Source: Lachnospiraceae bacterium (lineage in GTDB: Bacteria; Bacillota; Clostridia; Lachnospirales; Lachnospiraceae). Taken from it: DNA of 57,226 nt. The stretch lies in assembly GCA_900751785.1 (NCBI GenBank), contig CAADSM010000022.1, positions 1 to 57,226 of the forward strand, given 5' to 3'. The notes beneath the pieces were generated by a model, which saw only the letters and a program-made list of their open reading frames with translations, was not told where the DNA came from and did not search any database. Both the position numbers and the translations under genes were made by a program. Below, piece by piece: positions 10,323 to 19,800 of the stretch; the first letter of the stretch is position 1, and every line of letters begins with the position of its first letter.

Positions 10323-11225
10323 TTATCTCGTCTCTCTTCTCCGCCTGTAAGCTGTAACACCTGCCGCCGCTGCCAGCATCATAGCCGCCGCTGCGCCCAC
10401 GATCGGAGCCGCGGTATCACCGGTCTTCACGCTCTTCTGAGCACTGTTGTTCTTAGTCGTATCTGTCTGAGCTGACGCATTATCTTTTCCTGAAGTATCC
10501 ACGCTGCTGCCGCTGTTCTGACCGTTCTGATCCTGGCCATTTCCGCCGTTTCCAGTATTGCCTTCATCACCGGAATTGTCCGGATCTTCTGTGTCACCAG
10601 CTGCCGCGCGGAGCTGGTCAAGCGCTGCCTGCAGGCCTTCCTCGGCTGTCACGACCTCTTCCTCTGTCGCCTGCTCGTTGTCATATACGCTCATCGCCGC
10701 TGCAAGAGCATTCTGGAATGCTGCGATCGTCTCTTCATCCGCGCCCTCTGTGCTCATGCTGTTCGCCTCGTCGATCAGATCCTTGAGCGCATCCTTGCTC
10801 GACTTCAGCCTGAGCTCGCTCATGGCTTTCAGAAGCTCTCTCCAGGACTGATCTACTTCATCCTGCATTGCGTCTCCATTTGCCAGGACTGCTTCCGCTG
10901 CCGCGAGGGCGTCTGTGAATGCCTGCTTGCCTTCGTCCAGATATTCGCTCAAATCAAGTGACTTCGCCATGTCGATGACCTTCTGGAGATCTGCCTTGTC
11001 TCCCTGCTTGAAGGACAGATACTGCATCGCCTTGATCAGGTTCTGCCAGCTCTCATCCACCATCTCCTGCGTTACAGAAGTATCGCCCGCCTGCACTCTT
11101 GCGAGGATGTCCTCAGCCGCTGCCTTAGCGTCGTTAAAGTTCTTCACTGCGGAGTCGACCACGCTTTCCGTGTCGGCTGTCTCAGCAAGGCTTAATGCGT
11201 ATTCGAGGACTGCTGTGGAAATCTC
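10323..11225 (-). repeat. FIVAR/sorting-signal DNA block, copy 1
   Basis: The 3' roughly 900 bp of this gene, coding for three FIVAR-like units, linker and sorting signal, is closely similar at the DNA level to 15980-16890 and 22448-23295, while the catalytic parts of the three genes are unrelated. The likeness continues past the stop codon into the shared terminator hairpin. Confidence 0.8.
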
Positions 11226-14200
11226 TTCCGGATCCTCTTTATGCGTATACACCTTTGCATCCGCCCAGTCTACATGAGTATTATATCTTGCTTCCGGATT
11301 ATCCGGGTTTTCGCTCCACACTGCTGAAAGCTTCAGGACTTCCACTCCGGCAATGTCCAGACTGATAAGCTCACAGTTATCATCGCGCATCATGACCGGG
11401 CTTTCATACAGGAGCTCATCATCCCCGTATACTCGGAAGATCGCCTCGCCGCCGTTTTTCGACGCATTTGCATTGATGCCCACGTAGGATTCAAAACGAT
11501 CGTATTTTCCCGGCTCCAGAGTGTAAATGATCTCGGAATTCGTATCCGCACCGAGACCTTTTGCAAAATCTCTTCGTCCTTCTGCTGTATTCAGGACAAG
11601 ACCGCCGCCGTATGCCGCCTGATCCTTTTTGACATCCGTATAGTCAGAGTGTGCGCTGGTCCATTCCAGATCGCTCAGATACTCGTACTCTTTTTCCGGC
11701 TCCGGATCGGGCTCTTCATACTCATAGCCGTACAGCATCCACTCAGCCATACCGATCTGATATACGCCGCCCGCCTCTACATTTTTGATCGTGACTCTCG
11801 CCGCGATGACATTTTCCTGAGCCTCTTCAAACGTCTCTGGTTTATAATGCTGGCCGCCGACTCTCAGATCCTGGATCACCGGCTCCCATGTACTGCCGTC
11901 CTTTGTGACCTCCAGGTCATATGTATACCAGCTGCTGTCCTTTTCCCAGTAGATCCGGCTTCCGAGCAGCGTCTGCGGTTTTGTGAAATAAACAGTTACT
12001 GACTGCGGAAATTCTCTGCTCTCGCTCAGCCATCCGCTTCCGATCTCAGTAACACCGTCACGGAGCTTATCAGGTCCTCTATCTTCAGCCGATGAGGTAG
12101 CTTCAAGCCTGTCGACCGAGGAATCAGGGATCACATCTCCCGGCTCCGGCGTCTCCGCCTCTTCATCCGGAATGATCTTAAACTCATACAGAGACGCCCA
12201 TCCGCTGCTGCAGCCTGTCACAGTCAGGCGGACATAACGTCCTGACGCTTTCTGAAGCTGTGTTTCCGTATATCCGTTCACCTGCGCATTATCGCTCATG
12301 TCCACAACTGTTTCATAATTGACCCGATCGTTGGACACCTCGATCTTATACTGATATACTGCTGCACCGTTCTCCCACAAAAGCTGGAATCCGTTCAGCG
12401 CCGCGACCTCGCCGAGATCGACCTCCGCCCACTGCGGGAAGCTGCCGTCTGCTGCACACCATCTGCTTGTGTCATCGTCGTCGACCAGCTTCTCTTTCGT
12501 ATTTCCACTCTGTTCTGTGGATACAGTGACTTCTTTTCCGTATGCAATGTTTTTGTAGTTGCTTTCCGGATCTTCCAGGTCAGCCTCTGTCTTCGTCCAC
12601 TCTGTGTGGTCTCCATCTGGCACGAAGGTATCGTCTGACACTGCTGTTGTGACAGTTCCGACGCCGTCGGCAAGTCCTTCCGCCTGTGCAGTGATCTGTA
12701 TCTCTCCTGCCTCCATCGACGTTCTCACAAACGCAAATCCGATTCCTTTTTCCGGAGACTGATCCTGCACCTGGATCCTCGGGATATTCTCTCCTACAAG
12801 GCTGCCGCATCCGCTCACTTCGACATGCACTTTACCCTCATAGTCCGGAACAACGGTCCCATTTTCGTCCACTACTTTGATGTAGACCGGTATCAGATCC
12901 GATCCGTCTGCCACAGGCTCTACGCCCCTGTCTGCGATCTCGATCTGCAGTCCGGCCGCTTCGCCCGGAGTATTGACTTCATGCGTGCAGACTACTTCGC
13001 CGTCCACGATTCCTTCTGCCGTCAGCGTGCCCGCCGCAAATTCAGAGAGCTGGAAGTCATAGATCGGGCTTCCTCCCTTTGCCATAATATTCGGCACATC
13101 CTGGCCTACCTCTTCTCTCGTGATCTCCTGCACGAGTTCTCCGTTCTGATACAGCCTCACGCTGTCGCAGTTGCTGAACACCGGCACCGTCAGGGAAGAC
13201 TCTTCTGTATAATCAGAAGAAATATAGACCATCGGTCCATATACCGGATTATCGCTCGGCTGCATGGACTGGAGCCAATAATAACCATTCTTCTCATATC
13301 GGTCGATATCGACTGTTCCGCTTCCCAGCGTCACCGCATTGGATCCTCTCGCATAGTCATTCCAGCTCCAGAGGAAATATCCGCCGATACGCTCAGACGC
13401 ATCCAGGCCGCCCCAGTCGGAATAGCCGTCACCGTTCAGATATCTCTCACGTGCATAAATCTGCCCGTTCAGCGCGTCCTCTCCGTCTTTTCTCAGAGCC
13501 TTGCTGGATCCTTCCCAGTCTCCCCACTCTCTTGTGAGGAACGGCTTCTCCGGATCGAAATCCACCCAGTCGTCCTGGTTGTCACTCCACTGTGTATCCT
13601 GTACTTTGTAGCACACGTCATAGAGCTCTCCGTGATATCCATAATCCGATGCAAGGAAGAGCTGGTCGCCCGGGTACTCCTCGCGGGCAGCCGCCACAGC
13701 ATCTTTCGCCCACTGATCGGATGTATTCGTCTCATTGAGAGACGCCTCCCACAGTATGACTGACGGATGGTTGCGGTCTCTTCTGATCATTTCACGAGTA
13801 TCGCGGATCGTCCGGTCATAGAATGTCTGTGTGTTGGTAAAGTTCTGCCATCCCGGCTGGCACTCGATCACCACGATCCCAAGCTCGTCGCACGCATCCA
13901 GAAATGCAGGATCCTGCGGATAATGAGCCGCTCTCACCGCGTTAAATCCATTCTGCTTGATCTGCAGGGCATCTCTGTACTGCATGGAATCCGGCGCTGC
14001 GTCGCCTACATTCTGATAAGCCTGATGCCTGTTCGCGCCGCGCAGGTATACGCGCTCACCGTTGAGGTAGAACCCGTCAGCTTTAAAGTCAATCGTCCGG
14101 ATTCCCGCATTGTTCTCCACCTCGTCAACCTTCACACCGTCCTCGTATACCTCGGTGACAAGGTTATAGAGATACGGGTCGTCGATCCCCCACAAATGCG

Positions 14201-15062
14201 GATCGCTGACCACAAGATCCTGGGAGAACTGATAGCTGCTGCCGGCGTCAACCGTCTGTATCTCTGACTGCTGTTCGATCACAGCCTGCCCCTCTTCGTC
14301 CTCCAGTATCTGTTTTACATAAATCTCATGTGATTCCTCATTGTCGTTGGCTACATCTGTCTTTACATTCACCGTCGCCTCTTCACTGCTCACCTCCGGA
14401 TAAGTAAGGAAGACGCCTCCGCCTGCTGTCTGATCTGCCTCCAGCACATCTGTGACAGATGTTTTTTCCGTCACGATCATGTTGACATCCCTGTAGATTC
14501 CTCCCCAGTAGTGGAAATCCAGGCTTGCCTCCGGCTTTCCGGGCGGAGTTTCCGGGCTGTCCACCTTTGAAACCCGGAGCGCCAGGACATTGTTCTCCCC
14601 GAATTTCACCTTATCTGTGATGTCTACTGTAAATCCAACATATCCGCCGTTCCTGGTATAGATCTTTTCCCCGTTCAGGTACACGTCGCTGTCTGTCATG
14701 ACGCCCTCGAACTGCAGCTGGATCTTCTTATCTGCATAAGACTCGTCCAGCGTAAAATATCTCCGATACCAGCCGACGCCCTGATAGACGCCGTTCGCTC
14801 CCGGGCAGTGCTTTTTCGCAAGCTGCATCGTATGCGGGAGAGTCACACTCGCAAATTCGCTGTCGTCAAAGTCAGGGTCCTGCGCATTCTCCAGATCCCC
14901 TCGGTAGAATCCCCAGTCTGAATTGAAGTTGAGCACCTCTCTCCCGCTCGGCGCTTCTTCTGCCTGCACGTTCTGTGCCGGAATGCCCGCAGTGCTGAAC
15001 ATGGTCAGCCCCATGGCAGCGGCACAGACTCCCGCAAGCAGCTTTTTCCATTTCCTTTTCAT
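10323..15062 (-). CDS. Cell-surface GH2 glycosidase (probable beta-galactosidase)
   Basis: A 1,579-aa secreted GH2 enzyme, probably a beta-galactosidase acting on mucin chains; beta-glucuronidase-like activity is not excluded. Order: signal peptide (1-35), GH2 sugar-binding, Ig-like and TIM-barrel domains (about 40-620) with acid/base Glu444 in SLNET and nucleophile Glu512 in TREWG, Ig-like domains, two F5/8C (CBM32-like) domains (about 840-1130), an NPCBM/CBM51-like domain (starting YEYLSDLEW), FIVAR-like repeats, and sorting signal SVKTGD with RRRRETR tail. AAAGGAGG precedes the ATG. The promoter at 15132-15194 carries the two-box operator shared with the GH110, GH101 and binding-protein genes, so it probably belongs to the two-component regulon. 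Confidence 0.92.
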   Translation of the reverse strand: MKRKWKKLLAGVCAAAMGLTMFSTAGIPAQNVQAEEAPSGREVLNFNSDWGFYRGDLENAQDPDFDDSEFASVTLPHTMQLAKKHCPGANGVYQGVGWYRRYFTLDESYADKKIQLQFEGVMTDSDVYLNGEKIYTRNGGYVGFTVDITDKVKFGENNVLALRVSKVDSPETPPGKPEASLDFHYWGGIYRDVNMIVTEKTSVTDVLEADQTAGGGVFLTYPEVSSEEATVNVKTDVANDNEESHEIYVKQILEDEEGQAVIEQQSEIQTVDAGSSYQFSQDLVVSDPHLWGIDDPYLYNLVTEVYEDGVKVDEVENNAGIRTIDFKADGFYLNGERVYLRGANRHQAYQNVGDAAPDSMQYRDALQIKQNGFNAVRAAHYPQDPAFLDACDELGIVVIECQPGWQNFTNTQTFYDRTIRDTREMIRRDRNHPSVILWEASLNETNTSDQWAKDAVAAAREEYPGDQLFLASDYGYHGELYDVCYKVQDTQWSDNQDDWVDFDPEKPFLTREWGDWEGSSKALRKDGEDALNGQIYARERYLNGDGYSDWGGLDASERIGGYFLWSWNDYARGSNAVTLGSGTVDIDRYEKNGYYWLQSMQPSDNPVYGPMVYISSDYTEESSLTVPVFSNCDSVRLYQNGELVQEITREEVGQDVPNIMAKGGSPIYDFQLSEFAAGTLTAEGIVDGEVVCTHEVNTPGEAAGLQIEIADRGVEPVADGSDLIPVYIKVVDENGTVVPDYEGKVHVEVSGCGSLVGENIPRIQVQDQSPEKGIGFAFVRTSMEAGEIQITAQAEGLADGVGTVTTAVSDDTFVPDGDHTEWTKTEADLEDPESNYKNIAYGKEVTVSTEQSGNTKEKLVDDDDTSRWCAADGSFPQWAEVDLGEVAALNGFQLLWENGAAVYQYKIEVSNDRVNYETVVDMSDNAQVNGYTETQLQKASGRYVRLTVTGCSSGWASLYEFKIIPDEEAETPEPGDVIPDSSVDRLEATSSAEDRGPDKLRDGVTEIGSGWLSESREFPQSVTVYFTKPQTLLGSRIYWEKDSSWYTYDLEVTKDGSTWEPVIQDLRVGGQHYKPETFEEAQENVIAARVTIKNVEAGGVYQIGMAEWMLYGYEYEEPDPEPEKEYEYLSDLEWTSAHSDYTDVKKDQAAYGGGLVLNTAEGRRDFAKGLGADTNSEIIYTLEPGKYDRFESYVGINANASKNGGEAIFRVYGDDELLYESPVMMRDDNCELISLDIAGVEVLKLSAVWSENPDNPEARYNTHVDWADAKVYTHKEDPEEISTAVLEYALSLAETADTESVVDSAVKNFNDAKAAAEDILARVQAGDTSVTQEMVDESWQNLIKAMQYLSFKQGDKADLQKVIDMAKSLDLSEYLDEGKQAFTDALAAAEAVLANGDAMQDEVDQSWRELLKAMSELRLKSSKDALKDLIDEANSMSTEGADEETIAAFQNALAAAMSVYDNEQATEEEVVTAEEGLQAALDQLRAAAGDTEDPDNSGDEGNTGNGGNGQDQNGQNSGSSVDTSGKDNASAQTDTTKNNSAQKSVKTGDTAAPIVGAAAAMMLAAAAGVTAYRRRRETR

Positions 15063-15131
15063 AAACCTTTTCCTCCTTTGCAGTCTCAGAAATAATCTGT
15101 AATGGAAATACTACAAAATTCCGCCTATATA

Positions 15132-15194
15132 AGTATAAATGCATAATTGCCAGCCCACAATGTACTATTTTGTCAGCATTTTGTACTATTTTGT
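15132..15194 (-). promoter_or_regulatory. GH2 promoter with two-box operator
   Basis: Read on the minus strand: box 1 ACAAAATAGTAC (15194-15183), box 2 ACAAAATAGTAC (15173-15162, exactly 21 bp later), -35 TTGTGG (15160-15155), 17-bp spacer, -10 TATACT (15137-15132). Both boxes are identical. Box 2 abuts the -35, the usual place for an AraC-type activator. Confidence 0.8.
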
Positions 15195-15225
15195 TATTTC
15201 TTCAAAGAAAAACGTATAACAGAAA

Positions 15226-15249
15226 GAGCGTCCCTTTTTCAGAACGCCC
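15226..15249 (-). terminator. Hairpin upstream of the GH2 promoter
   Basis: GGGCGT pairs with ACGCTC (one G-U) and is followed on the minus strand by TTTCTGTT. It lies after the 48-aa ORF and XRE gene and before the GH2 promoter. A related hairpin sits in the same relative place before GH110 (21866-21892). Confidence 0.55.
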
Positions 15250-15294
15250 TTCAATATCCGTTATTCTATTTTTCCACTGTATCGCGCTCTTGCA

Positions 15295-15441
15295 TCAGTG
15301 ATTCGGAATGGAAAGAAGCTTGCGCACTCTTTTTTCAAGATGTTTCTCGATCGCTGTCAGATGTTCTTCCGGAAGATTCAGCCTCGGATGTCGTTTAAAC
15401 CGGAAACCGATCATGCGCCTGAGCTGCTCCTTAGTGATCAC
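15295..15441 (-). CDS. Small basic 48-aa ORF coupled to the XRE regulator
   Basis: I do not recognise this product. A GTG codon overlaps the last codons of the XRE gene (GTGATCACTAA holds both the start and the XRE stop), with AAGGG just upstream, and the frame runs 48 residues to TGA. The peptide starts MITKEQLRRMIGFRF, is rich in Arg, Lys and Leu, and is predicted mostly helical with no signal peptide. The overlap suggests translational coupling with the regulator. It could be a small partner of the repressor or a remnant of a larger gene. It is too short to prove coding from composition alone. Confidence 0.45.
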   Translation of the reverse strand: MITKEQLRRMIGFRFKRHPRLNLPEEHLTAIEKHLEKRVRKLLSIPNH

Positions 15442-15670
15442 GCCCTTCCCCCTCTTTGTCATTCAATAAAAGAGAAACATCTTTTCCCAGGGCAGATGCG
15501 ATCTTCACTATCGTATCCAGCGTCGGATTTTGAGTACCGCTTTCCAGCCGGCAGATATTAGAACGCTGTGTCCCAATCATGCGGGCCAGCTCTGCCTGAG
15601 ATATCCCTTTTTCCAAACGCGCCTCAACAAGCTGTGAAATGATTTTCCGGCGCTGCCTCAGTTCTTCCAT
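15431..15670 (-). CDS. XRE-family transcriptional regulator, short
   Basis: A 79-aa protein that is almost all one helix-turn-helix domain of the Cro/C1 (XRE) type, with the signature SQAELARMIGTQRSNICRLE followed by NPTLDTIVKIASALG. It should be a cytosolic DNA-binding repressor. I chose the ATG at 15670, preceded by AAGGATGGTGAG; the longer frame upstream would run through the operator. A perfect 26-bp palindrome at 15691-15716, next to the start, points to autorepression. It sits between GH2 and GH110 and is unlike any other regulator in the window. Such proteins often serve as antitoxins, but no HigB- or RelE-like toxin is adjacent. Confidence 0.85.
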   Translation of the reverse strand: MEELRQRRKIISQLVEARLEKGISQAELARMIGTQRSNICRLESGTQNPTLDTIVKIASALGKDVSLLLNDKEGEGRDH

Positions 15671-15690
15671 ATTCTCACCATCCTTTATCC

Positions 15691-15716
15691 GTACGTTATC
15701 ATAAATGATAACGTAC
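15691..15716 (-). promoter_or_regulatory. Perfect 26-bp palindromic operator of the XRE gene
   Basis: Half-sites GTACGTTATCAT and ATGATAACGTAC are exact complements separated by 2 bases. The palindrome lies 20 bases upstream of the XRE start codon, over its likely promoter. It does not recur elsewhere in the window that I can see. Confidence 0.8.
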
Positions 15717-15759
15717 AGTAAGAAAAATTCTGATGTGATTGCCTGCCACAAAAATTTCC

Positions 15760-15880
15760 TTGTATACTGGCGGTCATTATGCTATATTATGAATAGAAAA
15801 GGAACAACCACCAAAGTGGTTGACCTCACAAAATGGTAAATAGAAACGCCACCCTGCTACCTGCCAAAGTTCCGGGGTGG
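15760..15880 (+). ncRNA. Orphan antisense-type small RNA locus
   Basis: A strong plus-strand promoter (-35 TTGTAT at 15760-15765, 17-bp spacer, -10 TATATT at 15783-15788) is nearly identical over about 50 bp to the antitoxin RNA promoter at 21995-22023. A start near 15795 would give an RNA with a 5' stem-loop (AACCACC/GTGGTT) that ends at the terminator 15849-15880 (CCACCC/GGGTGG then TTTTT). No toxin ORF opposes it, so the target, if any, is not next door. Confidence 0.6.
15849..15880 (+). terminator. Terminator of the orphan small RNA
   Basis: CCACCC pairs with GGGTGG and is followed at once by TTTTTCT on the plus strand, a typical intrinsic terminator about 60 bases after the predicted RNA start. 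Confidence 0.7.
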
Positions 15881-15921
15881 TTTTTCTACGCCTTAAAACA
15901 TTACTTCAAGTTCGCAAAGCT

Positions 15922-15952
15922 GAATAAGCCCGCCAAAAAGGCGGGCTTATTC
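15922..15952 (-). terminator. Terminator after GH110, copy 2 of the family
   Basis: The hairpin and its CAATATACTCA flank match 10265-10295 exactly through the stem (GAATAAGCCCGCC/GGCGGGCTTATTC, 5-base loop). It lies 27 bases beyond the GH110 stop. Confidence 0.65.
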
Positions 15953-15979
15953 AATATACTCATTCTATCTCATGGCAGT

Positions 15980-16890
15980 TTATCTCGTCTCTCTTCTCCG
16001 TCTGTAAGCCATAACTCCTGCTGCCGCTGCCAGCATCATAGCCGCCGCTGCTCCCACGATCGGAGCCGCAGTATCACCGGTCTTCACACTCTTCTGCGCA
16101 CTGTTGTTCTTAGTCGTATCTGTCTGAGCTGACGCATTGTCCTTATCTGAAGTATCCGCGTCGTTTCCACCTGTGCTGCTGTTCTGACCATTCTGATCCT
16201 GTCCGCTTCCGCCGTTTCCAGTTTTTCCATCGTCCCCGGAATTGTCCGGATCTTCCGTACCTCCAGCTGCCGCGCGGAGCTGGTCGAGCGCTGCCTGCAG
16301 ATCTTCCTCTGCTGCAGCGACCTCTTCCTCTGTTGCCTGCTCGTTGTCGTATACGCTCATCGCCGCTGCAAGGGCATTCTGGAAGGCTGCGATCGTCTCT
16401 TCATCAGCGCCCTCTGTGCTCACAGCGCTTGCCTCATCGATCAGATCCTTGAGCGCATCCTTGTTCGGTTTCAGCCTGAGCTCGCTCATGGCTTTCAGAA
16501 GGTCTTTCCAGGACTGATCTACTTCATCCTGCATTGCATCTCCATTCGCCAGGACTGCTTCTGCTGCCGAGAGGGCATCTGTGAATGCCTGCTTGCCTTC
16601 GTCCAGATATTCGTTCAGATCGAGTGACTTCGCCATGTCGATGACTTTCTGGAGGTCTGTCTTATCTCCCTGCTTAAAGGACAGATACTGCATTGCCTTG
16701 ATCAGGTTCTGCCAGCTCTCATCCACCATCTCCTGAGTAACTGTCGGATCGCCCTCCTGTACTCTTGCGAGGATATCCTCTGCCGCTGCCTTGGCGTCGT
16801 TGAAGATCTTGACTACAGAGTCTACCACGCCTTCGGTGTCAGCTGTCTCGGCAAGGCTTAATGCGTATTCGAGGACCGCTGTGGAGATCT
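15980..16890 (-). repeat. FIVAR/sorting-signal DNA block, copy 2
   Basis: Closely similar to 10323-11225 and 22448-23295 across three FIVAR-like units, the Asn/Gly/Ser-rich linker and the sorting signal. The linker lengths differ between copies, consistent with slippage or unequal exchange. Confidence 0.8.
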
Positions 16891-19800
16891 CATCATCCGG
16901 AGTCTGCGGCTTCTCTGCAAATGTAGTTGTGAATTTTGCATCACCGTAAGAAACATGGTCGCTCCACTCATACTGCCCTGCATCCGCGTACAGCCTTAAT
17001 TCCTTTGCATCCTTCACGGAGAATGAAATCTGTTTCATCGCCGTGTCCTCCAGCATCTCGTTTTCCTGTCCGTCATATGGGATCTCCTCTGCATCTTTAT
17101 AGAATGCAAACCGTACACTGGACTCTCCTTTTCCGACCTCCTGATCAATTCCGAAATATGTGGTGAAGGTATCCACCGCCATTCCCTCAATATCGAAGTA
17201 AATGTCGGATGTTGCATGCGCGCCGATTCCCCGCTCAAATGTGCGGATGCTGCCGTCCTCCTGCAGAAGTGTGATGTCTGCCGGAGTCACTACGTTGTTG
17301 ATCTTATTTCCCGTGCTTTTGTCGTACTGTATCTGGTTTTCCGACGCATTTCCACAGTAGGACTTCTCTGCGTTATATGCCAGATCAGATAAATAGATCA
17401 CCTCCGGAGCCTCAAATACAAAGCGGTATGTCTGCTCATGTTCTCCGTCTTCTGAGCACACCTGTACTTCCACCACATTTTCACCCTTATAGAAATGCAG
17501 GTTCTGTTCCAGCCTGTGTGCTGCTGAGGCTGTCTCCTCTCCGTTCTGCTTCACATAGATCACCGCATTTCTTTCTTCCGCGGTAAAGGTAAAACGTATT
17601 TCCTCAGCAAAGACCTTTCCGGTATAGTTATTTTCTTCCGGTGAAAACTCTTTGTCCAGTACTGCGAATTTTCCTGCGTCCACTTCTTCCAGCTTTGCAT
17701 TGGTATCATCCGGCTTCTGGACATGGATCACATAATATTCTGTCAAAGCGCCGTCCGCCGCATGTACTGCAACAGAAATATCTGTATTACTCTCGATCAA
17801 TCCTACTTCTGCCGTATCTCCTTCTGTGCGCTGTCCGTTTGCCGCGATCACAGTTGTTCCGTTGGATTGTACCTGGATCTTTACTTTGTCCAGATCCGCT
17901 GTTTCGGCAAAATACGTATATTCGTGAACCTGAGGATCAAATCCCTCTAATGCCTCTCCATTGATCTGTATTCCGGAAACCTGGATATGCGAAACAGTAT
18001 TATGCAGAACAATAAATCGATACACACTCTGTGTCTCTCCATCCTGTGCAGTCACAAAGACTTCCAGTGCATTGATCCCCGGACTCAGGCTGATCTCATA
18101 GCTGTTATCCTCTGTCTGTTCCAGGTGTTTTCCGTTTTGAGTCACAAGCACATCAGCGCCTTCTTCCGGAAGGAATTTCATGCTCACATGATCCGTCTCT
18201 GGCGCACTTGCAAGATAGTAATACACGGATTTCTGGAATGCTCCGAAGTCAACACTGCTCTCCACAGCTTCCAGTCCTGAATTTGCAGGCTTGAGCTCCT
18301 CCATCTCTGTTTTCTCTGTCTTCACCGCCTGCTCCGCGGCAGCCGGCTCTCCGTAAGCCCCGTTAGAGATTCCCGGAATTACCACTGCCTTGAAATAGGA
18401 TCCTGACAATTCATAAGGAACTTCGATCTGGTTTCCTTCCATCCCTGCCACAAGCTCATAAGCTCCGTCTTCCTCTTCCGCTTTCATCCAGCGTACGATA
18501 TCAAAATCTGTGCTGTCTCCGCTTGTATCGTACTGTGCAGACAGGGTGTTCGACTCTGCATCATAGATTGTCTGTACATCAGCAACTTCCGGCAGTACCG
18601 CCGGCTTTGCAAACGGAACCTGTTCTCCATTCACTGCAAACTGGGAAAACCTGATTTCTGTCACACCATTTCCGCATGCACAGAGGATCCCTGCTTTGAA
18701 CCCATCCTGGAGTCCTGCGTTCTCAACAGTCCGCACAAGAGTCCACTCACTTCCGTCTATGCTGTAAAAACCGCTGATCGAATCTCCGGTCTTCTCGAGC
18801 TTGAAGTACACCGCATTCTCCGGAATATCCGCAATGCCTGCTTCGGAAGGCGATCCTGCATTTTCAGTCGTGACATTGATATTCGGGCTGCCGCCGGCAT
18901 GTTTTCTCTGGATCGCCGTATAATTATCGCTGTCTTTATATAAGACAATACCGCCTTCTTCATATCCGTTTTGTGTCTTTCCATCCATTTTCACAGTTAC
19001 GGAAACGGTATCTGCATCCGGGACATCTGTCAGGAAAATGTTCGTCGCTCCATTTCCTGCAGCCCATTCACTTCCTCCGGTCGGCCAGATGCTGAGACTT
19101 TCGTCCTCCGGATTGAGCCTCCACATCCCGCTCGTCTCTTTTTTGATCTCAAAAACATCGGACAAAACGATCCCGGCCTCTTTGATCACAACAAGCTTTC
19201 TCGCTGTCATCCCATTGGACGCCGTCGCTCTGACCTCTACCGCTCCTGCCGCTTTTGCGGTCAGCACTCCATCTGATGAAATTTCAGCGGCAGACGTGCT
19301 TTCTCCTGTCCTTGCATCTGCCACGCTGTAGGTCACACTGGCGTCGGATACGTTCTCCGGCATCACAGCCGCCGTAAACTGCATCGTGCTTCCCACGCCC
19401 TCCAGGACATCCCCGTCCGATGTGAGGATCACAGACTGCGGATATACTGTGTCTCCAGTTTCAGCTACATTCACCGTCTGTACGTTAGATACGTATTTTC
19501 TTCCATTCATCACAGAATACGCTGTGATATCCGCCGTTCCCTCAGATACTGCTGTTACAACTCCGTCATAGGAAACTTCTGCAACAGACGGATCACTGCT
19601 CTCATAGTGGATTGTCCCAACAGCCGGAGTCACCTGTCCGTTTCCGATCAGGATTCCTTCCTGCTCTGAAATCTGAACATCTGATTCCTGCATATTGCTG
19701 ATAGATGCGTTCATCTTAAGGCCATTGTCATAAGAATTGTCCGCGATCACCACATTTTTACAGCCGTTGAAGCCGTAGATATCTGCATTCAGCGCAGAAG

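Noticed and set aside
15833..16132. Plus-strand 99-codon frame starting MVNRNATLL
   Set aside because: It runs through the small-RNA terminator, the GH110 terminator hairpin and into the GH110 3' end, and has no RBS.
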